DNA of 37,505 nucleotides from CAYQQR01 sp964420035. Lineage in GTDB: Bacteria; Bacteroidota; Bacteroidia; Bacteroidales; SM23-62. Below are positions 26,901 through 33,266 of the stretch, one piece after another; position 1 is the first letter of the stretch; each line of letters opens with the position of its first letter. The DNA is taken from the NCBI GenBank assembly GCA_964420035.1, contig CAYQQR010000041.1, positions 1-37,505 of the forward strand, in the 5' to 3' direction. The notes under the pieces are model-generated. The model was not told where the DNA came from, did no database searches, and saw nothing but the letters and a program-made list of their open reading frames with translations. Position numbers and translations under genes: made by a program.

Positions 26901-27111
26901 CAATGTCGCTTACCACGCCGGTTGTTGTCCCTTTTATTATTATATTAACACCAACAAGGGGCTCATTTGTGAAAGCATCAAATACAACCCCTGTTATTCT
27001 CTCTTCCTGAAATACGGAAAGGTCAGATCCTTTTACGCTTAATAAGGGTGTAAGTAATAATAAAATGAAAACACCCATAACCCTTGAATATCTTATTGAT
27101 TTCAATCTCAT
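23911..27111 (-). CDS. susC: SusC/RagA-family TonB-dependent transporter
   Basis: This 1066-residue outer-membrane protein has a signal peptide, an N-terminal carboxypeptidase-like regulatory domain (about 38-115, ITGVVFDAFTNEPLVGVNI), and a linker EGIVVIGYGTQKGRNVTGSV marking the SusC plug start. The plug contains LYVIDGVPVYND and a DAAATSIYGSRGANGVVLI motif, and a C-terminal beta-barrel ends in a hydrophobic aromatic strand (SVVFSIGINF). No N-terminal STN domain is present, so it does not look like a SusC that signals through an anti-sigma factor, which fits control by the hybrid regulator. It imports oligosaccharides with SusD and TonB energy. A -7 element lies 35 bases upstream. Confidence 0.97.
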   Translation of the reverse strand: MRLKSIRYSRVMGVFILLLLTPLLSVKGSDLSVFQEERITGVVFDAFTNEPLVGVNIIIKGTTTGVVSDIDGKFSLPVSEKEVTLRFSFIGYVSEEITIESGSNVDIYLEPAVEQLEGIVVIGYGTQKGRNVTGSVGHMRSEDITDMAVTSLDQTMQGRMAGVVITQNSAAPGGSVTVRVRGATSGTSNEPLYVIDGVPVYNDNSLSAVISPSGGGQPQNVLASLNPSDIESITVLKDAAATSIYGSRGANGVVLIQTRRGKSGETRVALETYFGIQTIAKRYDLLNASQFAELSNEAARAVNAPIYMGGDPYFSEVPAFSDLEYIERRIGDGTDWQNEILQTAPLQNHQLSITSGSERGNYALMAGVYDQLGIIKSSDFRRYSLRVNNNFSISSRIDFGSSISVTRSNSNLIPSDGMEGTGAMITPALSYLPLINPYREDGSITAGAPAYFANMRNPIAPIDINEMNTRNNRVIGNMFTDVELPFNITYRLNLGFDYNENSGNLFAPALIRNGFDNENTGRSRLTIAENMWLLENTLRFQPNISELHSLEVLAGYSAQEFHREWVYMSRKNFPFLSLNTFAGSLEIDNASSGSYSEYALQSMFSRVNYDYMGKYLIAMTVRRDGSSRFGRNNRYGVFPAFSVGWRLSDESFMDNYSNFFNNIMVRYSYGISGNQEIGNYNASAQLYSEVGYSFSGHAPEMGVWPMTAANPDLGWEETAQSNLGADIGILNDRFEFSIDLYRKVTSDVLVLMRPKLLMGFAEPYWDNTGIIENKGMEMLLSGRIISTKDFRWLSDLNFSANRNRVLSFPQGEDGFEMLSPFNGRAGLTFLENGQPLGNFYGYKTDGIFMNQDEVDEYVNENDVSIQPFARPGDIRYVDVNADGKISSEDHTVIGNAMPDLILGFTNRVTWKRFEASAFIYAQTGNEIFNMTRYYLEGMLGDRNQTANTLNRWRSEEDPGDGVTPRATRVDNNNNWQLYSDRWIEDGSFIRLRNVTFSYNLPAAILERMNVSNCKLSLTGQNIITLTRYSGFDPEVSSNAQSAYFPGYDQGAYPMAKSVVFSIGINF

Positions 27112-27145
27112 TACCAGGAATGTTTTACATTTATTTAGTCATTAT

Positions 27146-27153
27146 CAAAAGTA
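27146..27153 (-). promoter_or_regulatory. Candidate -7 element for susC (TACTTTTG)
   Basis: On the minus strand TACTTTTG matches the Bacteroidota sigma-factor -7 consensus TAnnTTTG. It would start transcription about 28 bases before the susC ATG. No clear TTTG -33 box is seen, which is normal for an activator-dependent PUL promoter. Confidence 0.45.
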
Positions 27154-27301
27154 ATGTTCAATACACAGAATGCTTTTCTATCCGTCCGAAACATTGTTCT
27201 CAGAATCCGGGTGGCTACATAGTGCTGTTTTATTGACTGTTACAAACTTTTTTTGCAGTGTTTTTTCTTTATACTACTATCCCCGCCGATGCATTGGCCC
27301 C

Positions 27302-27394
27302 TTAAAGGAGCTGATTAAGTTTATGAAGTGCCGCAGCACCTATCCCTGTGACAGTTCCCAGGGCAAATACGGGGGATGTTTCCCTGCCGATGGT
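27302..27394 (-). pseudogene. N-terminal fragment of a third UroD-like gene
   Basis: Starting 2 bases after the GH94 stop, the minus strand reads 30 residues, including TIGRETSPVFALGTVTGIG and AAALHKLNQLL, then TAA. It aligns with residues about 10-40 of the intact UroD-like protein (TLNHET..., TGIGAVALHKLNQRLL). The DNA supports recent common origin: 27310-27349 and 31066-31105 match at 35 of 40 bases. There is no start codon and the rest of the gene is absent. It is a decayed duplicate left between the GH94 gene and susC. Confidence 0.85.
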
Positions 27395-27395
27395 T

Positions 27396-29822
27396 TTAAT
27401 CAATCGCATCGCTTATTCCAGTCAGATGTTTAATTATTTCAACATCCACAAACAATTCTTCACCACTACCAAGCATTTCCCGTGGGATGATATTTGAGTC
27501 ATGATTGAGTCCATTTATCTTTATATTGATGCCTCCCCTGCAAATCCCCTTCTCTTTTTTTATGCTGATAACAACCCGGCATCCTCTGAAATTTCTTTCA
27601 ATACTAACTTCTTCCCAATCTGAAGGCAGACAAGGGTCTACGCGTAAACCTTCCCACTCGGGCCTTATTCCCAGAATATATTGCGTTGCCGCAATATACA
27701 TCCAGCTGGCAGTACCTGTAAGCCAGGAAACATTGGCCAACCCGAACTTGTCTGAGTCGGGCCCGAAAAGGTTGGAAACATATACATAAGGCTCAGCTTT
27801 ATAACGCCATGGGCCGGCTTTCCGCATAGCGACCCCGGGAATCAACTGCTCAAAGTATTTCCATGCGATATCGCCCCTGCCCAGCATACACTCCGCTATA
27901 ATGGCCCAGGTGTTGGCATGGCAAAATACTGCAGCATTTTCACCTGTTCCCTTGTTGTAATGGGTAAGGGGGTCTTTGGGGTCGGGAAAAGAGGTTACCG
28001 GGGGATCAATCAGCTTAATCCCAAGGTCGGAATCAAGGTGTTGTTTTACAGTGTCCATACATTGAACAGCCCTCTCCCAGCTTGCAAATCCTGATAAAAC
28101 TGCCCATGACTGGGCGTTGAGCCAGATTCTTGCCTCGGGATCTTCCTTTGTCCCAAGATACATGCCGTTATCCATAATGGCCCTGCGATACCATTTGCCA
28201 TCCCAGCCAATACTGTTTACAAGTTCTTTTTGCTTATAATAGATTTCCTCGTACCAAGAGCCATCGTTTTCAAGCCCTGAAAGCCTTGCAAGCTCTGCCA
28301 TCTTAGACAAAACAACCCCAAGCTGCATGGATGTCCAGAAACTCTCGCCCTTGCCTTCCCTGCATACTTTGAACATCTGGTCATTCCAGTCGGAACGCAG
28401 CATAAGCGGCAAACCACGTTCACCAAGATTGTTCAATGTGAATTCCACTGCTCTTCTCAAATGCTCATAAACAGTTGCCTCCCCACCATCATAAAACGCA
28501 ATTTCTTCATTAAGAAAACGGGTATTCCCTTCCTCCATCACAACACTCCATACAGACAGAGCCGGCCATAAGTGATCATCAGAATGAATAGTTGTTACAG
28601 GGTCCCATCCTTCGTAAGGAAAAAAGTAATGGTTGGCATGTCCGTCCTGATATTGCTCCTTTAAAAGCAAACGTAATTTATCTTTGGCACTTTCAATCGC
28701 GAGGGGTATTTGCGACAGGGTATCCTGCGATGTATCCCTGAAACCAACGCCCCTGAAGGTCCCGGTTGCGTAATAGCTGATATTTCTGGAAAACAGCAGA
28801 TTCCGTTGAGCCTGATACGGGTTCCATATATTAATCATCCGCTGGGCATCATTATGGGGTAATTGACAGTTAAATCCTTTAAGGTGTTCGTCCCATCGTT
28901 TCTTCAATAAATCGAAGGCAACCTGAACATATCCTGGTTCACGAAGTTTTTGAAGAGTTTTCCCAACTAATTCTTCAGTCAGTTCACAACCCAGGTAAAC
29001 TGTAATATTCTTCTCTTCGCCAGGTTTTAGATTCACCCCTATTTGCAAGGCACCACAGGGATCCCCGCCATACAATGTTGAGTTGGTGCAATTGGATCGC
29101 TCCACTGCCAGAGGGTTGGATTCCGAACGATAGGTCCCGATAAACTCGTCCCTGTCACCATCATAACCCTTCAGGGTTTGATCGCAGGCCAGATATACCA
29201 GGGGTGTTTCATCGGGCCTGGGCTGGTTTTCTACCCCGTAATTAAAAATAAGGCTTTTAAAATCGTTCTTATAGTATACTGTCATCTGATGTTTCATATA
29301 ACAAACCCATGATACTTCGCGCAAGAACTCCATCATGCCAAATTCGACAAAGGCGAAAACATCCAGTTTCTTTTCTTCTTTGGAAAGGTTGGTTAGTTTC
29401 AGGCTCCAAATGAGTACGTTATCTTCAGGTGCAACAAAGTAATTCAGTACGGCTCCGAGGTTTTCGTGCTGGGCCATGAACCGGGTGTACCCCATCCCAT
29501 GGGCCGAGGTCCATTTTTCAGGTTTGGCAGGGGCAGGCTCGGAAGTGGGGCACCAGTATGTACCGGTTTTCATATCCCGCAAATAAAGGTACATTCCCGA
29601 TCGGTCATGTGGCAGATGATAAAACCGGTATCTGTTAATGCGCCATATCTGGGGCGACTTGTAAAATGCCACGGCACCACCGGCCTGTGATATCATGGTA
29701 TGCAAGGTCCCATTCGAAAGATAGTTTAACCATGGTGTAGGAGTATCGTACCGTTTTATGATTATCTCCTTATTGTGATCATCAAATTCAAAATAGCTGT
29801 CGGCAATGTTTCTGTCGCGCAT
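27396..29822 (-). CDS. GH94-like glycoside phosphorylase
   Basis: This protein of about 808 residues has no signal peptide, so it is cytoplasmic. Family landmarks are a start region with FEFDDHNKE and RYDTPTPWLNYLSNG, the GVGFRDTSQDTL loop that opens the alpha/alpha barrel, RSDWNDQM (Asp478 and Asp481, holding the catalytic Asp of the DWND motif), NAQSWAVLSGFA and GTGENAAVFCHANTWA. GH94 enzymes cleave beta-glucosides or N-acetyl-glucosaminides with phosphate to give a sugar 1-phosphate, saving ATP. The donor/acceptor pair here is unknown. I chose the ATG at 29822, 8 bases after the UroD-like stop and just before the first family-like residues. An upstream start at 29897 would overlap the UroD gene by 67 bases. 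It is followed by a UroD fragment. Confidence 0.88.
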   Translation of the reverse strand: MRDRNIADSYFEFDDHNKEIIIKRYDTPTPWLNYLSNGTLHTMISQAGGAVAFYKSPQIWRINRYRFYHLPHDRSGMYLYLRDMKTGTYWCPTSEPAPAKPEKWTSAHGMGYTRFMAQHENLGAVLNYFVAPEDNVLIWSLKLTNLSKEEKKLDVFAFVEFGMMEFLREVSWVCYMKHQMTVYYKNDFKSLIFNYGVENQPRPDETPLVYLACDQTLKGYDGDRDEFIGTYRSESNPLAVERSNCTNSTLYGGDPCGALQIGVNLKPGEEKNITVYLGCELTEELVGKTLQKLREPGYVQVAFDLLKKRWDEHLKGFNCQLPHNDAQRMINIWNPYQAQRNLLFSRNISYYATGTFRGVGFRDTSQDTLSQIPLAIESAKDKLRLLLKEQYQDGHANHYFFPYEGWDPVTTIHSDDHLWPALSVWSVVMEEGNTRFLNEEIAFYDGGEATVYEHLRRAVEFTLNNLGERGLPLMLRSDWNDQMFKVCREGKGESFWTSMQLGVVLSKMAELARLSGLENDGSWYEEIYYKQKELVNSIGWDGKWYRRAIMDNGMYLGTKEDPEARIWLNAQSWAVLSGFASWERAVQCMDTVKQHLDSDLGIKLIDPPVTSFPDPKDPLTHYNKGTGENAAVFCHANTWAIIAECMLGRGDIAWKYFEQLIPGVAMRKAGPWRYKAEPYVYVSNLFGPDSDKFGLANVSWLTGTASWMYIAATQYILGIRPEWEGLRVDPCLPSDWEEVSIERNFRGCRVVISIKKEKGICRGGINIKINGLNHDSNIIPREMLGSGEELFVDVEIIKHLTGISDAID

Positions 29823-29830
29823 AAAACGTA

Positions 29831-31192
29831 TTATTGGTTCTTTAGTTGAAGATGAAACCCGGTAGAATTCATCGATGCACTTGCTTCTGCTTTCCACAGA
29901 TGTAAGTTTCTGCCATAAAAGTCACTGTCAATTCCACGGAAATGATTGACTGCCCTGTACATGGCAAGTATATTTTCAAGGGGCACATTACTCTGGATGT
30001 TATGGACGGTATTGAACACATAACCCCCGTTTTCTGCCAGAATATCAACATTTTTAATTACTTCATTATATACCTCCCGGGGTGTTCCAAAAGGCAGTAT
30101 CGATTGTGTATCTACACCACCTCCCCAGAATGTAATATGCGGACCGTATTCTGCCTTTAACCTTTTTGGGTTCATGCCCGCGGCTGAAATCTGAACAGGA
30201 TTGAGAATATCAAAACCGGCATCAATAATATCGGGGATAAGATCATATATCGCTCCGCAGGTGTGTATGAAAGTTTTCCAGTTGGTAAGTTGATGAATTT
30301 TTTCATTTACCATTTTATGGAACGGCTTGAATAAGTTGCGATAAGATTCAACAGAAAATAACAGTCCATTTTGCATTCCAAAATCGGTTCCGCTCACGTA
30401 CACCACCTGCACGTAATCTTCAACTGCATCGGCGAGCAATTCAATGTTTTTCAATGCAATTTCACATTGTTTTTCAAATATCTTCATCACAAAATCAGGA
30501 CGTATCAGCGTTGACATGTACCACTCCTCAATATTTCTGATACCCCCGGGGTTTTTCAAAAAGGTGGCAGGTACCTGGGCAATGTCGCCAAACCCCATAC
30601 CGGGTAATGTCATATAGATGCCATATTCGCTGTTTTCATAAAAATATTTTGCCTTATCCCTGAAATGATCAATATCCTCCGGTGATAATACGGAGAACTC
30701 TTCACAATTATCCTCTACCCTCAAAGTTTCCTCGTCAAAAGGCTTTTGCCTGTCAATTGCATCAAAAAAATAACTCTTTAAAGGCATTTTCGCCGAGGGT
30801 GGTACCGAGGTATCCCCTTCGGGATATATAAGCCAGGCCCCATCATGATCTTCAGAATAAACAAACTTCTCTGCAACCTCTACCGGTGTACCATCCGGAA
30901 GGATTAAGGACTTCCAGTTCTCGTTGCGAAATCCAAAAAGGGTGTCCGGTCCGTTTACAGGCACTATATCAAGATGAAGCTTCTCACGTAATAATTCATC
31001 CACCTCCCCAAGCATCTGATAGGGCTCGTCTATCTTTACAACCGGCGCCCGGTCACCGAGAAGTCGTTGATTAAGTTTGTGAAGTGCAACTGCACCTATC
31101 CCTGTTTGTCCGCCGGCTCCAAGGTCAACCACCAGCCGGTCAGGCGTTTCATGGTTAAGGGTCTTGGTTAACCGTTCACGTGAAGTCATCAT
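29831..31192 (-). CDS. UroD/MtaA-superfamily protein with a sulfatase-like C-terminal tail
   Basis: This 453-residue cytoplasmic protein starts like MtaA/MtbA-type relatives of uroporphyrinogen decarboxylase (SRERLTKTLNHETPDR). It retains a metal-site motif FIHTCG (His310, Cys312), then DILNPVQ and PFGTPREVY, and a late His397 (TVHNIQSNVP) where many members have the third ligand. It is unlikely to be the heme enzyme. Zn-dependent methyl transfer is the best-known alternative in the superfamily. The family-like body ends near AMYRAVNHFRGI. The last about 26 residues (RNLHLWKAEASASM...) instead match the C-terminus of the neighbouring sulfatase (RKLHLWRAEINASM...), pointing to a fusion. It lies 65 bases after the sulfatase and 8 bases before GH94. 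Confidence 0.82.
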   Translation of the reverse strand: MMTSRERLTKTLNHETPDRLVVDLGAGGQTGIGAVALHKLNQRLLGDRAPVVKIDEPYQMLGEVDELLREKLHLDIVPVNGPDTLFGFRNENWKSLILPDGTPVEVAEKFVYSEDHDGAWLIYPEGDTSVPPSAKMPLKSYFFDAIDRQKPFDEETLRVEDNCEEFSVLSPEDIDHFRDKAKYFYENSEYGIYMTLPGMGFGDIAQVPATFLKNPGGIRNIEEWYMSTLIRPDFVMKIFEKQCEIALKNIELLADAVEDYVQVVYVSGTDFGMQNGLLFSVESYRNLFKPFHKMVNEKIHQLTNWKTFIHTCGAIYDLIPDIIDAGFDILNPVQISAAGMNPKRLKAEYGPHITFWGGGVDTQSILPFGTPREVYNEVIKNVDILAENGGYVFNTVHNIQSNVPLENILAMYRAVNHFRGIDSDFYGRNLHLWKAEASASMNSTGFHLQLKNQ

Positions 31193-31257
31193 TTATAATT
31201 GGTTTACTACTATACATGAAATTACACCCATTCCACCCGGGCCTGACAACATGTAAG

Positions 31258-32739
31258 CTAATTTGATTGATAATCCGGATCGAAATCGGGATTTGGAGAA
31301 GGCATCGACGCATTTATTTCTGCTCTCCACAGATGTAATTTTCTGCTTAAACTATCACGAAGTTGAGGCAGATCATCAACCAGGTTATTGCATTCTGATG
31401 GATCTGCTTTAATATTATAAAGCTCCAGGGAAGAATCTTCGAAGAATTCAATTAGCTTGTAATCTCCGGATCGAATGGCTCCGGATGGTTTACTTAACTG
31501 ATAACTGTAATGTGGATAATGAAAAAACAGTGCATCACGGTTTGGTTTGATATTTTGAGTAAGGTATTGGTGAAAACTTGTTCCTTCACGGGTATTCCAC
31601 TGCTGGCCGGTCATTTCTCCAAACGTATCCATAAAATCCATGCTGGTAAACGGAACATCTGAAACCCTTGGTGCAATGGCATCTTCCCAGTAAATGATCA
31701 GTGGGACCCTGATGCCCCCTTCATACAAATGGCCTTTCCCTTCTCTGAAAATGCCGTTGTCCGTAATAGGATCAAGCGCGAAATCCCTGTTTACTCCACC
31801 GTTATCCGAATAAAAAATCACAAGTGTATTTTCCAATAGTCCCTCTCTACTAAGAAATTCCATTATTTTTCCAATATTGTGATCAAGGGTTTCGATCATG
31901 CCTGCATATACCGGTTCGATTGAAGCATTGAAATTCCCTGATTCCGCTTTCCCGGTATATTTTTCTAAAAGTTCTGGTTTGGTTTCCAGCCATATATGGG
32001 GAGTAAAATAGGAAAGAAACATAAAAAAAGGCTCATCCTTTTGCTCTTTAATCCAAACAAGTGCCTCCCTGGTAAGCCGGTCGGTAAGGAACTCTCCTTC
32101 TTGCCCGCCGGTACTAAGATCAGGCAAAACAAAATTTTCTTTTGTGTAAGGATAAAAATAAGTGGGAGGCAAACCGGCATGATTGCCGGCAACATTAATG
32201 TCGAATCCGTGGTCGGTAGGAAGCGAACCTTCGCCCCCAAGATGCCACTTGCCAAAACTTGCAGTTTTATAACCAAGATCTTTCAATAGAGTGGCAATTG
32301 TAACTTCCTCCGGAGGAAGTTGATGATAAAACTCTGGTGCAAGCAATTTCTCGACCGGCCATGACGGTTTTCCTGGTATCCAGTCGGTAAGCTGCAATTC
32401 TGCAGGATTTTTACCCGTCAGTATGCTTGCCCTTGTTGGAGAACAAACAGGACTGGATGCATAGGCCTGGAAAAACATAACCCCGTGCCTTGCCAGTGAA
32501 TCCAGGTGAGGTGTCTCATGATAGTCATTACCATAAATACCTAAATCATGTATTCCAAGGTCGTCAGTAAGGATAAAGAATATATTTGGAGGATTCTTTT
32601 CCCCGGCATCACCATGTGTGGAGATACTGCAGCCCCAAAATAAAAACAGAGGCAGGGTAAGGATAATCTGAGATTGTCTTTTGTTTTTGCAAATAATTTG
32701 ATAGGCCATTGTGCCTGGTGCTTTTATTAGAAAGTTCAT
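31258..32739 (-). CDS. S1-family sulfatase, lipoprotein
   Basis: This arylsulfatase-type enzyme of about 493 residues has the maturation motif CSPTRASILTG. Its Cys (residue 100 counting from the TTG at 32742) is converted to formylglycine by a separate enzyme not seen in this window. NIFFILTDDLG is the first metal-binding loop, and FGKWHLGG and YSDNGG are further S1 landmarks. It removes sulfate esters from a glycan. The leader ends LFLFWGC, a lipobox, so it is membrane-anchored in the periplasm or on the surface. ATG starts exist at 32739 and 32709, and the latter gives a more normal signal length. The C-terminus LHLWRAEINASMPSPNP is typical of the family. The first gene of the minus-strand run, divergent from the regulator. 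Confidence 0.92.
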   Translation of the reverse strand: MNFLIKAPGTMAYQIICKNKRQSQIILTLPLFLFWGCSISTHGDAGEKNPPNIFFILTDDLGIHDLGIYGNDYHETPHLDSLARHGVMFFQAYASSPVCSPTRASILTGKNPAELQLTDWIPGKPSWPVEKLLAPEFYHQLPPEEVTIATLLKDLGYKTASFGKWHLGGEGSLPTDHGFDINVAGNHAGLPPTYFYPYTKENFVLPDLSTGGQEGEFLTDRLTREALVWIKEQKDEPFFMFLSYFTPHIWLETKPELLEKYTGKAESGNFNASIEPVYAGMIETLDHNIGKIMEFLSREGLLENTLVIFYSDNGGVNRDFALDPITDNGIFREGKGHLYEGGIRVPLIIYWEDAIAPRVSDVPFTSMDFMDTFGEMTGQQWNTREGTSFHQYLTQNIKPNRDALFFHYPHYSYQLSKPSGAIRSGDYKLIEFFEDSSLELYNIKADPSECNNLVDDLPQLRDSLSRKLHLWRAEINASMPSPNPDFDPDYQSN

Positions 32740-32871
32740 CAATGTAAAAGGTCAGTTCAGTTCACTTATTTAGTTTTCTGAGATAATTTCATATAGCTCT
32801 TATCCGTTAAAATCATATGCATCATTTTCAACATTGGATCTTTTGAAATAAATTCGTAATTAAAAATTTTT

Positions 32872-32889
32872 TAACAAATCTATTTGTTA
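32872..32889. promoter_or_regulatory. 18-bp palindrome overlapping a sulfatase -7 candidate
   Basis: TAACAAAT-CT-ATTTGTTA is a perfect 8-bp inverted repeat with a 2-base centre, in the divergent gap between the sulfatase and the regulator. On the minus strand TAGATTTG (32882-32875) fits the -7 consensus TAnnTTTG. The palindrome could be an operator covering that promoter, possibly for the regulator's AraC domain. Confidence 0.45.
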
Positions 32890-32969
32890 CAGGAATTATT
32901 TACTGTTCTTTGAGTCCGGAATATTACTCCCGTTATCCGGTTGACCTATTTTAGTTTAATCTTTAAAAC

Positions 32970-33072
32970 CCGTATCCTTTGGGTACGGTAATGTCCTGGC
33001 GGGGCTTTGCCCGGAAGGAACGTGTGATTTAAAAAAGCGGTGCGAAGCAAAAATCGGGGTTAGAGTCACCCC
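32970..33072. repeat. GC-rich hairpin block in the divergent intergenic region
   Basis: This block contains CCGTATCC-TTT-GGGTACGG (32970-32988), a short GGGGC-TTT-GCCC stem (33001-33012) and GGGGT-(7)-ACCCC (33056-33072). It is richer in GC than the AT-rich DNA on both sides (32743-32940 and 33085-33266) and looks like an inserted repeat element. A minus-strand open frame across it (33029-33223) has no coding character. Otherwise the 32743-33266 gap holds only the regulatory sites listed. Confidence 0.4.
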
Positions 33073-33150
33073 CGGTGGTACTTAGTCTGATTTTAGCGAA
33101 TTTTTTCCCATAGTATAATCCATGATGGTGGTAAGGTAATGTGAGTTTTT

Positions 33151-33158
33151 TACCTTTG
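33151..33158 (+). promoter_or_regulatory. Candidate -7 element for the regulator gene (TACCTTTG)
   Basis: TACCTTTG matches TAnnTTTG and lies 108 bases before the chosen ATG of the hybrid regulator. No convincing -33 box is seen. Confidence 0.35.
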
Positions 33159-33266
33159 TTGTGAAAGAGGATTTGCAGTATTGTAGTTTTCGCGTTTTGC
33201 CACTTAATCTTGACTTTATACAACTTAGTGAATGGCTGCCTGATTCATCAATAATTGACCGGTTTT

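Noticed and set aside
29823..29897. Upstream start for GH94 at 29897
   Set aside because: The extra 25 residues overlap the UroD-like 3' end and are unlike the family. The ATG at 29822 sits just before the first conserved residues.
33056..33072. tRNA T-arm (5-bp stem, 7-base loop)
   Set aside because: The loop lacks the TTCRA pattern and no anticodon or acceptor arms can be folded around it.
33029..33223. Small minus-strand gene in the divergent region
   Set aside because: The translation crosses the hairpin block and candidate promoter, and has no family-like features.
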